Below, in pieces: positions 50,931-58,889 of a stretch of 64,000 bases of DNA; position 1 is the stretch's first letter, and every line of letters starts with the position of its first letter. The DNA lies in assembly GCF_000166135.1 (NCBI RefSeq), contig NC_014666.1, positions 7,068,001 through 7,132,000 on the forward strand, read 5' to 3'. Source of the DNA: Pseudofrankia inefficax. GTDB lineage: Bacteria; Actinomycetota; Actinomycetes; Frankiales; Frankiaceae. A program made the translations under genes and the position numbers. Below the pieces are notes generated by a model. It was not told where the DNA came from, made no database searches, and saw nothing but the letters and a program-made list of their open reading frames with translations.

Positions 50931-52145
50931 ATGCCGCAGCCGTCGATCCCGGAACCGGAGGACGGTCCGCCGCCGCCTCGGGCGGCCCGTCCGAGCGCCC
51001 GGCCGCCGCACCGGTGGCCTCCGCCGCCCCCGCCCGCGCAGCCGCCACGCAACGCCACACCGGACGTCCCGGTGTCGGTGCCCCGGCCGGGCGGCCCGTC
51101 GGCCACGCGCCGGTCTCGCGCCGCGGACCGGACGGCCCCGGCGCTCCGGCCGGTCGCGTGGGCGGGCGGCTCGATCCGGTTGCTGGACCAGACGCTGCTT
51201 CCGGACCGGCTCGCCGACCTTGAGATCCATCGGGTCGACGACCTGATCGCCGCGATTCGCCGGCTCGCGGTGCGGGGGGCGCCGGCGCTGGGGATCGCCG
51301 GGGCGTACGGCGTCGCGCTCGCGATCGTGCAAGCCGCCCGGGAGGGCTGGGACGGCTCCACGTTCACCGCGGCGGTCGGCCGGCTGCGCGCGGCCAGGCC
51401 AACCGCCGTGGCGCTCGCGCAGGGCGTCGACGCGGCGTACGCCAGGATCGACGACGGTCTCGACGCCGTCGTCGCCGTCGGCGGCGCGCTCGCCGACGCC
51501 GACGAGCGGGCGAACCGGGCGATCGGCCGGCACGGCGCCGACTGGATCCTCGCCCGGCTCGGCGACCGGCCGCTGCGGGTGCTGACCCACTGCAACACCG
51601 GGGCGCTGGCCACCGCCGCCTGGGGCACCGCCCTCGGCATCATCCGCGAGCTGCACGCCCGCGGCCGGGTCGAGCTGGTCTACGTGGACGAGACCCGCCC
51701 GCTGCTGCAGGGCAGCCGTCTCACCGCCTGGGAGCTGGCCCAGGCGGGCATCGACTACCGCGTCCAGGTCGACGGTGCCGCGGCCAGCGCCATCGTCGGC
51801 GGGCTGGTCGACGTCGCGATCGTCGGGGCCGACCGGATCGCCGCCAACGGCGACGTCGCCAACAAGATCGGCACCCTCGGGGTGGCACTCGCCTGCGCGC
51901 ACGCCGGCGTCCCGTTCGTCGTCGCCGCCAGCGCCTCGACCATCGACGAGGAGTCGGCGGGCAGCGCGGCCATGACCATCGAGCAGCGCCCGGATGACGA
52001 GGTCCTTCTCGTCGCCGGCCGCCGCGTCGCCCCACCGGGCGCCCGCGCGCACAACCCGGCGTTCGACGTCACCCCGGCGGGCCTGGTCGACGCCCTGATC
52101 ACCGAACAGGGCGCGCGGCTGCCGGCCTCGCCGTTCACCCGCTGA
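50931..52145 (+). CDS. mtnA: Methylthioribose-1-phosphate isomerase
   Basis: A 404-residue aldose-ketose isomerase of the eIF2B-like family. RLAVRGAPALGIAGAYG, the catalytic Cys in THCNTGALAT and Asp in GADRIAANGD are intact. The N-terminal 75 residues are a Pro/Arg-rich, disordered extension not found in ordinary MtnA. The ATG at 50931 has no ribosome site, so the true start could be an internal GTG near 51070 (for example VSVPRPGG), which would shorten the extension. Divergent from mtnD and convergent with mtnB. Confidence 0.94.
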   Translation: MPQPSIPEPEDGPPPPRAARPSARPPHRWPPPPPPAQPPRNATPDVPVSVPRPGGPSATRRSRAADRTAPALRPVAWAGGSIRLLDQTLLPDRLADLEIHRVDDLIAAIRRLAVRGAPALGIAGAYGVALAIVQAAREGWDGSTFTAAVGRLRAARPTAVALAQGVDAAYARIDDGLDAVVAVGGALADADERANRAIGRHGADWILARLGDRPLRVLTHCNTGALATAAWGTALGIIRELHARGRVELVYVDETRPLLQGSRLTAWELAQAGIDYRVQVDGAAASAIVGGLVDVAIVGADRIAANGDVANKIGTLGVALACAHAGVPFVVAASASTIDEESAGSAAMTIEQRPDDEVLLVAGRRVAPPGARAHNPAFDVTPAGLVDALITEQGARLPASPFTR

Positions 52146-52237
52146 CGGCGGCGTCCCGGGCAACGGCAGCGTCTCGGGTAACGGCAGGGTCCCCGGGTAA
52201 CGGCAGCGTCTCGGGTAACGGCAGCGTCCCCGGGTAC
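52146..52237. repeat. Five-unit minisatellite between mtnA and mtnB
   Basis: Five tandem 18-19 bp units of the type CGGCAGCGTCTCGGGTAA begin right after the mtnA stop (52146, 52164, 52182, 52201, 52219). Units alternate between TCTCGGGTAA and TCCCCGGGTAA endings. Non-coding; shares the CGGCAG core with the array at 31789-31878. Confidence 0.88.
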
Positions 52238-52251
52238 TGGGGCGAGCTGGG

Positions 52252-52914
52252 CTAGCCGTCGGTCACCAGGGCGCACAGCCAGTCGGCCGCCTCCGCGTGC
52301 CGGCGGGCGGACCGCAGGTCCTCGCCCCAGGCATAGAGGCCGTGGCCGGCCACGAGCAGCGCCGGCACGGCCGGCTCCAGCGCGGCGAGGGCCGCGTCGC
52401 CGAGCACGGTCATGTCCTGGCTGTTCTGGATGACGGGCAGCCGGGTGGCCGGTCCGTCGGCCGGCCGGCCCAGCGCCTTGAGCATCTCCAGGCCCGCGAG
52501 CTCCAGCCCGCCTGGGTGACGGCCCGCGGCCCGGACGCTGGCGAGGGTGTGCAGGTGAACGACCGCCCCTGCCCCGGTCGCCGCCGCCAGCCGCGCGTGC
52601 AGCGCCGCCTCCGCGGACGGCCGCGGGCCGGGGCGGGCCGCGGCCGGGCGGGACGGGCTCGCGGCGGCCGTCGCCGAACCGGCGCCAGGTGACGGGAGCA
52701 GCCGGCCGACGGCGTCGACCAGGACGATGTCCCCGGCGGTCAGCTCGCCCTTGTCGCCCCCGGAGGCGGTCACGGCCAGCCGCAGCGGGTCGCGCCCGAG
52801 TACGACCGAGAGGTTCCCCGAGGTCGCCCGCATCCAGCCGAACCCGGCGAACCGGGCCGCCTCGGTGACCAGTTCCCGCGCCGCCGCCGCGAGGTCCACG
52901 CCGCCGTCCGCCAT
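52252..52914 (-). CDS. mtnB: Methylthioribulose-1-phosphate dehydratase
   Basis: A 220-residue class II aldolase/adducin-type enzyme. RATSGNLSV, TASGGDKGEL, the Zn-binding His-x-His in VVHLHTLASV and GHGLYAWGED are diagnostic. An Ala/Pro/Ser-rich insertion (GAGSATAAASPSRPAAARPG) sits before the HLHT stretch. ATG at 52914 preceded by GGGAGGG. With mtnA, mtnC and mtnD it covers the pathway from MTR-1-P to KMTB; no mtnP/mtnN or mtnK is in the window. Confidence 0.94.
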   Translation of the reverse strand: MADGGVDLAAAARELVTEAARFAGFGWMRATSGNLSVVLGRDPLRLAVTASGGDKGELTAGDIVLVDAVGRLLPSPGAGSATAAASPSRPAAARPGPRPSAEAALHARLAAATGAGAVVHLHTLASVRAAGRHPGGLELAGLEMLKALGRPADGPATRLPVIQNSQDMTVLGDAALAALEPAVPALLVAGHGLYAWGEDLRSARRHAEAADWLCALVTDG

Positions 52915-53495
52915 GCCCCGACCCTCCCACAACGGCGGCGGGGAACGTGGCCAGCCAGCCACCGCGCCTGACCGCGCCACGGCAGGGACGCCCGGCACGC
53001 GGAAAGGTGTGGACACCTACGACGCCAGGGGCGCCAAGGGTTGTGTCGCGCACGATCATTTCACGAAAGATATAAATGTATGCGGCCCTGCCAAGGTGCC
53101 CCCAGCGTGCGGGTCGCGGGCCAGGGCGGTGGCGTCCCGACGCCAGATCTCCTTAGCCGCAGGTCAAAGGCCTACCCCGACCGCACCGAAACCCATCGTT
53201 GACATGACGCTGGGTCACTTCTATCGTCCCATCGTCAGCTCTATACCTATAAATATTTAGATCGGCCGTGTGGTGGCATCCATTGTGCCGCCGCGCTCTC
53301 AACCGGTCAGCGCGGCCCAGCCGCGCGGACCGTCGTCCCGGTGGTACGGCCGGCCCCGGGCGCCCACCGCTGCCCGCTCGCGATGACGCGCGGGCACGGA
53401 CATCCCCATGAGCCTCGGCGGCCCGTCAGGTCCGCCGACGGGCGCGCGGCATTCGCCGCGCGCCGCCACCGCGCGCACCGAGAGAGGGCACAACC
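52915..53495. other. 581 bp intergenic region with AT-rich patches
   Basis: No gene. Three AT-rich patches stand out (ACGAAAGATATAAATG near 53065; TTGACA at 53199; CTATACCTATAAATATTTAG near 53241). A short palindrome AGGTGTGGACACCT is at 53005-53018 near the mtnB start. A promoter for the exported lipocalin-like protein is likely here. Confidence 0.55.
53199..53227 (+). promoter_or_regulatory. Sigma-70-type promoter (predicted)
   Basis: TTGACA at 53199-53204, 17 bp spacer, TATCGT at 53222-53227. It precedes the CrtC/AttH-like gene by about 270 bp, implying a long 5' leader, unless the AT-rich site near 53250 is used instead. Confidence 0.4.
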
Positions 53496-54629
53496 ATGTC
53501 CAGATCCGCCCGCCCGAACCAGCGAAGAACGCGATTCCGGAAACTGGCCGTGCTGTTACTCGGTTCGCTGACGAGCCTGTTGCTCGTGGGCACCGGCGGG
53601 CCGGCGCACGCGGCCGCGGGCGTTTCACTGCCGGGCGACGAGTCCCCGCACGTGAGCGCCGGGATGGAATGGTGGTACATCACCGGCCATCTCAGCGGGA
53701 AGGACCTCCTCGGAAAGACGCACTCGTACGGCTTCGAGACCCTGATCAACCGCGTCGACGGCCTCTCGACCGCGCCGGTCGCCACCATCTACAACGGCAA
53801 CTTCGCGATCGCGGACCTGACCCGGGGCACCTACTCGTCGACGAAGAGCCTTTACAGCATCAGCCCCGACAACGTCCCGGCCGGCGGCGGCTTCAGCGTC
53901 AGCGCGGGCCCCATTCACATCGACGGCAAGAACCTGGTCAACCACTTCTCCGGTGGTTTCTCCGACCTGAGCTACGTCTTCGGCACCATGACCGCGAGCC
54001 AGACCCAGCCGGCCGCGCTGCACGGCAACGCCGGCACCATCGGCTACGGGCCGTTCGGCACGTCGGGCTACTACTCCGAGACGAACCTGCACGTCACCGG
54101 GACCCTGTTCGACCACGGCAGCCCGGTGAACGTGACCGGCACCGCCTGGCTGGACCACCAGTGGGGTAACTGGACGCCGGGCCAGGGCGGCTGGGAGTGG
54201 TACAGCCTGCAGCTGTCGAACAACACCCAGTACATGCTCTACTTCATCCGCGACGCGAACGGCAACTACGTCCAGACGATCGGCACCCGGGTCAACGCGG
54301 ACGGCACGACCACCAACCTGCCGACCGCCCAGCTCAGCCGCGCGACGACGGGCACCTGGACGAGTCCGGACACCGGAATCACCTATCCGGTGGCCTCGAC
54401 GGTGAACGTTCCTGGCGGGACGCTCGCCGTCACGCCACAGCTGGTGAACCAGGAGGTCTGGAGCAGCCTCATTCCCCAGGGCAACTACTGGGAGGGCACC
54501 TCGACGGTGGCGGGCACGATCAACGGCCAGGCCGTGACCGGTCAGGCCTACGCCGAGGTCATTCCCTTCATCGACATGCCAGGCCATGGCTACGTCTGGA
54601 CGTCCGTGAAGAACCTGCTCGGGATCTGA
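53496..54629 (+). CDS. Exported CrtC/AttH-like lipocalin-fold protein
   Basis: A 377-residue protein with a clear signal peptide (basic N-terminus, LAVLLLGSLTSLLLVG, cleavage near AHAAA). The mature part has GMEWWYITGHLSG near its start and GTAWLDHQWGNW around residue 220, the two signatures of the hydroxyneurosporene synthase (CrtC)/AttH superfamily, where Asp and His are thought to be catalytic in CrtC. There are no carotenoid genes here, and the secreted location argues for a different substrate, perhaps a lipid. GAGAGGG precedes the ATG. Single-gene unit followed by a terminator. Confidence 0.85.
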   Translation: MSRSARPNQRRTRFRKLAVLLLGSLTSLLLVGTGGPAHAAAGVSLPGDESPHVSAGMEWWYITGHLSGKDLLGKTHSYGFETLINRVDGLSTAPVATIYNGNFAIADLTRGTYSSTKSLYSISPDNVPAGGGFSVSAGPIHIDGKNLVNHFSGGFSDLSYVFGTMTASQTQPAALHGNAGTIGYGPFGTSGYYSETNLHVTGTLFDHGSPVNVTGTAWLDHQWGNWTPGQGGWEWYSLQLSNNTQYMLYFIRDANGNYVQTIGTRVNADGTTTNLPTAQLSRATTGTWTSPDTGITYPVASTVNVPGGTLAVTPQLVNQEVWSSLIPQGNYWEGTSTVAGTINGQAVTGQAYAEVIPFIDMPGHGYVWTSVKNLLGI

Positions 54630-54640
54630 CGAGCCGAACC

Positions 54641-54672
54641 CTCACGGCCCCGGGGCGACCCGGGGCCGTGAG
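54641..54672. terminator. Bidirectional terminator AttH-like / livF
   Basis: CTCACGGCCCCGGG and CCCGGGGCCGTGAG (14 bp, perfect) around GCGA. 11 bp after one stop and 29 bp from the livF stop. Confidence 0.78.
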
Positions 54673-54701
54673 GCCGTCCGTAGTGCCGCTCCGCGAGCGC
54701 C

Positions 54702-55472
54702 TCAGGCGAGCGGGAGATAGGCGCTGGCGACGGCCTCGCGGTTGGCCTCGGCCTCGGCGGCGGTGCCGGACCAGGCGACCCGGCCGTGCCGCAGGACGTG
54801 GACCCGGTCGGCGATCGTCAGCGCGCTGCGGACGTGCTGCTCGACGAGCAGGACGGCCAGGCCGTCGTCGGCGGCGGCTCGCACCGCCATCAGGAGCCGG
54901 GTGACAAGCTGCGGCGCGAGGCCGAGCGACAGCTCGTCCGCGAGCAGCGCGGTCGGCCGGCGGGCCAGCGCCCTGGCGAGGGTCACCATCTGCTGCTGCC
55001 CGCCAGAGAGCAGCCCGGCCTTGCGGTCCAGGTGCTCGGCCAGCTCCGGGAAGGCGGCCAGCGCGAGGGCCGGGTCGCAGCGCCCGACGCGCAGGTTCTC
55101 CCGCACGGTCAGGCTCATGATCACCGAGCGGTCCTCGGGGACCAGGCTCAGGCCGGCCCGGGCCCGCCGGTGCAGCGGTGCCGTCGTGGCGGCGCCGGCC
55201 CAGTGCACCTCGCCCGAGTGCGGCGCGAGCGCACCGGCCAGCGTCAGCAGGGTCGTCGTCTTGCCGGCACCGTTCGGGCCCAGCAGCACGACGACCTCGC
55301 CGGCCCGTACCGGCAGGTCGAGGTCGCGCACGACCGGCGCGCCGCCGTAGCCGGCGGACAGCCCACAGGCGGCAAGCACGGGCGGCGCGGCCGGCGCCGA
55401 CCTGGCGCGGCGGAGCCGGCCAGCCGGCCGGTCGCGCTCGCCCCGCCGGACGCTCGGCAGCCGGGGACTCAT
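54702..55472 (-). CDS. livF: Branched-chain amino acid-type ABC transporter ATPase LivF
   Basis: A 256-residue ATPase. Walker A GPNGAGKTT, signature LLSGGQQQMVTLARAL, Walker B ALLADELSLGLAPQ and the switch His in LVEQHV are intact; the SLGLAP form is typical of LivF. A 25-residue Arg-rich N-terminus precedes the domain. The ATG overlaps the stop of the LivHMG fusion (ATGA), so both are from one operon and form the heterodimeric ATPase pair. Confidence 0.94.
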   Translation of the reverse strand: MSPRLPSVRRGERDRPAGRLRRARSAPAAPPVLAACGLSAGYGGAPVVRDLDLPVRAGEVVVLLGPNGAGKTTTLLTLAGALAPHSGEVHWAGAATTAPLHRRARAGLSLVPEDRSVIMSLTVRENLRVGRCDPALALAAFPELAEHLDRKAGLLSGGQQQMVTLARALARRPTALLADELSLGLAPQLVTRLLMAVRAAADDGLAVLLVEQHVRSALTIADRVHVLRHGRVAWSGTAAEAEANREAVASAYLPLA

Positions 55473-58400
55473 CGGCCGGCTCCCGGCGCGACCGGAGCGT
55501 CGGCGCCGGCGGTCCGAGCGGCCCGCTGCCGAGTGCTGGTGCCCCGGCGGCGCCCGTCCCCGCTGACCTGCTCGCCGAGGTACGCGAGCTGCACGTTCGG
55601 ATCGTCGCGCACCGCCGCGGGCGTGCCCTCGGCGATCATCCGGCCGGCGTCGAGCACGACGATCCGGTCGCAGACCGACATGACGACGTCCATGTCGTGC
55701 TCGTTGAGCAGGATGCCCAGCCCCCACTCGTCGGCGAGCCGGCGCAGCAGCCGGGCGACCTCGCGGCTCTCGTTCTCGTCCAGGCCCGCGCACGGCTCGT
55801 CGAGCAGCAGGACGGACGGCCGGGCGGCGACCGCGCGGGCGATCGCGAGCAGCCGGCGCCGGCCGTAGGGCAGCTCGGTGACGGCCCGGGTCAGGTCGTC
55901 GCGCAGGCCGAAGGCCTCGATGGCGGCCCGCGCCGCCGGCGGGAGCACCCGGGTCCGTGGCCAGAACAGGTTGGTCAGGTAGGCCCTCAGGTCGCGCGGG
56001 TCGCTGGCCGCCTCGATGTTCTCCAGGACGGTGAGGTCCTCGAACAGCTCGAGGTTCTGGAAGGAGCGCTGGACGCCACGGCGGGCCCGGCGGTGCGCGG
56101 GCAGCCGGTCGAGCCGGTGCTCCCCGAGGGTCAGCTGGCGCGACCTGGCCGGGGTGTAACCGGTGATCGCGTCGACCACGGTGGTCTTGCCCGCGCCGTT
56201 CGGGCCGATCAGGCCGACGATCTGGCCGGGTGTCACCCGGAGGTTCACGTCGTCGACGGCGGTCACGGCCCCGAACCGGACGGTCAGCCCCCAGACGGAC
56301 AGCGTCGCAGGCCGGATCACGCCGGCACCGCGGCCAAGCGCGGCCAGCCGCCTGGCCGCCCCCGGCTCACCCGCCGGGATCGCTCCACCGTTCGGGTCGC
56401 CGCCCACCGGCTCGGGGCCGCCCGCGGCGAGCAGCTGGTCGGCCCGGCGCCGCTCGCGGGACGCGTAACGGCCGCGCCGCGACGGGGGCGTCAGCTGAGT
56501 CGCGATCCCTCGGGCCGCCGCCGCGTTGCCCGGGGCCATCCCGCCCCCGGACGTCGCCAGGATCGTGACGAGCACGATCCCGCCGAGCAGCGGGACGTAG
56601 CGGTCCAGCTGGGTCAGCCAGTCGAGTACCCGGCCGCTGGCCGCGACGGCCACCGCGGTGAGCACCGCCGCGCCCACCCACGGCCCCGGCCGGCGCCACA
56701 CCGGCCGCCGCGCCGACGCCGCCATCGGCACGTCGTCCCGCGCCCCTGCCTCGGCGCCGTCGTCGACCGCTGGCGCGGCTTCGCCACCCGGCGCCGGGAC
56801 CGGGCCACCCGGAGCCGGCGCGGCGGCGGACCGACCCGCTGACGAGCCCAGGCGAGCGCCGAGGCTGAAACCGACGACGGTCCCGAGCAGGGCGATCACG
56901 GTCCTGGCGAACGCGGCCACGCCGGTCAGCAGGTCGCCGATCCAGGCTCCCAGCCGGGTGCCGAGAGCGCCGGTCGCCCAGGTCGCGCCGGCGAACGCAC
57001 CGCTGACCCAGCCGACGCCACCCAGTACCGCGAAGGCGATCAGCAGGATCGAGGTGAACGGCGAGAACAGCCCGCCGCCGTAGTCGATGTTGCCGCGGGC
57101 GCCGTAGGTGTAGAAGGCGAACAGGACGCCGCCATAGCCCGCGATCGCGGCCGAGAGCGCGAACGCGTACAGCTTCGCGCCGACGACGCTGATCCCGAGC
57201 GCGGCGGCCGCCCGCTCGTTGGTCCGGACGGCGATCAGCCGGCGCCCGACCCGGCCTCGGCGCAGGTTCGCGACGGCCACCGCGAGGACGCCGAAGGACA
57301 GCAACGACAGCGTCGCGAAGGCCCGCGGCGCCTCGACCGTGTCGAGCCGGACGCCGAACAGCGTCTGGTGCCCGACGATGGTGCCCTCCGGATCGCCGAG
57401 CACGCCGAACGCCGCGGCGGCCGAGCCCGGTGGCGGCGGGGTGTGGTAGCCGCGCTGGAAGAGGATGGAGTCGGCCGCGGCGCCCAGCCCGAGGGTGACG
57501 ACGGCCAGTTGGAGGCCACGGGTGCGCAGCGCCGGCAGCGCGAACAGCACGCCGAGCGCCGCCGTTCCGAGCACGCCGAGCGCGAGCGCCGCCTCCAGCG
57601 GCCAGCCCCGCACGGCCACCAGCCGACCCGCGATCAGCGCGGCCACCCCGGAGAACGCGAGCTGCGCCAGGGAGAGCTGACCGGTCAGGCCGACCAGCAC
57701 CACCACCGAGAGGATGAGCATCGCCCACTGGGCGTTGACGTCCAGCGCGTTCACCCAGTCGACCGGCAGCGCGTACCAGATCAGGCAGATCGCCACGGTC
57801 ATGGCCACGATGAGCGCTGGCCAGTGGATTCGGCCGCTTCCGAGCGCGGGCAGCTTCTCGTTGACGTGCCCTCTGTCGGGGATGTGCCGGCCGCGGATCG
57901 CCAGGTAGAAGACGATGACCAGCAGCGGGATGGCCCGGTCGACCCCGCGCCAGGCCGGGTGCTTGCTGACCAGCTGGACCTGGGTCTCCACCTCGACGAT
58001 GGCGAGCACCACCGAGGCGACGAACACCGCAGGGAACGAGCGGAACCCGGCGACCAGCCCGATCGCCAGCGCCGGCACGATCAGCAGCATCAGGTTGGGC
58101 GCGCCCAGCGGCTGCTGGAGCGGGGCGAGCAGCACCCCGGCGAGACCGGCCAGCGCGGCCCCGAGCGTCCACGCCCCGGCGGCCACCAGGTCGGGCGACC
58201 AGCCGAACGTCGCCGCAGCCCGCGGGTTCTCGGTGACGGCCGTCGCCGCCAGGCCGATCGTCGTGTGCCGGAACAGCGCCCACAGCCCGGCCAGTACCGC
58301 GCCGACGACGCCGAGCCGGACGAAGACGCCCCAGTCGACCGGCATCCCGAACAGCGTCACGTTGCCGGTCGGCAGCACGGTCGGCGAGGAGCGCACGGCC

Positions 58401-58747
58401 GTGCTGTAGATCAGGGTGAGCATCGCCTGGAGGATGATCAGCAGCCCGAGCGTGGCCATGACCCTGGTCAGGGCCGAGCCGTCGCGCATCGGGCGCATCA
58501 CGAGGAGGTGGAACAGCAGGCCGATCAGCGCGGTCGAGCCGACGGCGAGCACCGCCGCGAACCAGGTGGGCAGCGACCAGACCACGGCCGCCCCGTGAAA
58601 GGAGTAGGCGGCCCAGGCCAGCAGCGCGCCGTGCGCCAGGTTCAGCACGCCGGATCCACGCTGGACGATCACGATCCCGGCCGACATCAGCGCGTACAGG
58701 CCGGCCGTGCCCAGACCTAGCAGGGCGTAGCCGATCACGTCGTTCAC
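55469..58747 (-). CDS. LivH-LivM-LivG fusion: two permeases and an ATPase in one polypeptide
   Basis: A 1092-residue protein that combines three components usually coded separately. Residues 1-295 are LivH-like (LNLAHGALLAWAAY, RPMRDGSALTRVMATLG), 300-640 LivM-like (LTGQLSLAQLAFSGVAALIA, RTNERAAAALGI), about 640-800 a Pro/Gly-rich linker with two to three extra helices, and about 820-1060 a LivG-like ATPase (GPNGAGKTTVVDAITG, signature ELPYGRRRLLAIARAV, LLLDEPCAGLDENE, NEHDMDVV). One frame is open throughout, with no stop or frameshift. The signature has LPYGR rather than LSYGQ. With LivF it gives a complete HAAT importer, and the receptor is presumably the lipoprotein at 60165-61427. Confidence 0.93.
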   Translation of the reverse strand: MNDVIGYALLGLGTAGLYALMSAGIVIVQRGSGVLNLAHGALLAWAAYSFHGAAVVWSLPTWFAAVLAVGSTALIGLLFHLLVMRPMRDGSALTRVMATLGLLIILQAMLTLIYSTAVRSSPTVLPTGNVTLFGMPVDWGVFVRLGVVGAVLAGLWALFRHTTIGLAATAVTENPRAAATFGWSPDLVAAGAWTLGAALAGLAGVLLAPLQQPLGAPNLMLLIVPALAIGLVAGFRSFPAVFVASVVLAIVEVETQVQLVSKHPAWRGVDRAIPLLVIVFYLAIRGRHIPDRGHVNEKLPALGSGRIHWPALIVAMTVAICLIWYALPVDWVNALDVNAQWAMLILSVVVLVGLTGQLSLAQLAFSGVAALIAGRLVAVRGWPLEAALALGVLGTAALGVLFALPALRTRGLQLAVVTLGLGAAADSILFQRGYHTPPPPGSAAAAFGVLGDPEGTIVGHQTLFGVRLDTVEAPRAFATLSLLSFGVLAVAVANLRRGRVGRRLIAVRTNERAAAALGISVVGAKLYAFALSAAIAGYGGVLFAFYTYGARGNIDYGGGLFSPFTSILLIAFAVLGGVGWVSGAFAGATWATGALGTRLGAWIGDLLTGVAAFARTVIALLGTVVGFSLGARLGSSAGRSAAAPAPGGPVPAPGGEAAPAVDDGAEAGARDDVPMAASARRPVWRRPGPWVGAAVLTAVAVAASGRVLDWLTQLDRYVPLLGGIVLVTILATSGGGMAPGNAAAARGIATQLTPPSRRGRYASRERRRADQLLAAGGPEPVGGDPNGGAIPAGEPGAARRLAALGRGAGVIRPATLSVWGLTVRFGAVTAVDDVNLRVTPGQIVGLIGPNGAGKTTVVDAITGYTPARSRQLTLGEHRLDRLPAHRRARRGVQRSFQNLELFEDLTVLENIEAASDPRDLRAYLTNLFWPRTRVLPPAARAAIEAFGLRDDLTRAVTELPYGRRRLLAIARAVAARPSVLLLDEPCAGLDENESREVARLLRRLADEWGLGILLNEHDMDVVMSVCDRIVVLDAGRMIAEGTPAAVRDDPNVQLAYLGEQVSGDGRRRGTSTRQRAARTAGADAPVAPGAGR

Positions 58748-58889
58748 CGTGGCCTACCCCTTGCACCCGTCGAGCCGAAACCCCCGGCTTCCGGGGAAAC
58801 GCGGCATTCTGACCAAGGGGCATGGTCGCACAGCGCTTACCCGGAACCGGGGCCGGCGTCGTTCGTTGAACGAGGGAGGGGAGTTACGG

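Noticed and set aside
52146-52237. CRISPR-like regular repeats
   Set aside because: Units are directly adjacent with no unique spacers, and no cas genes are nearby; it is a minisatellite. The same applies to 31789-31878.
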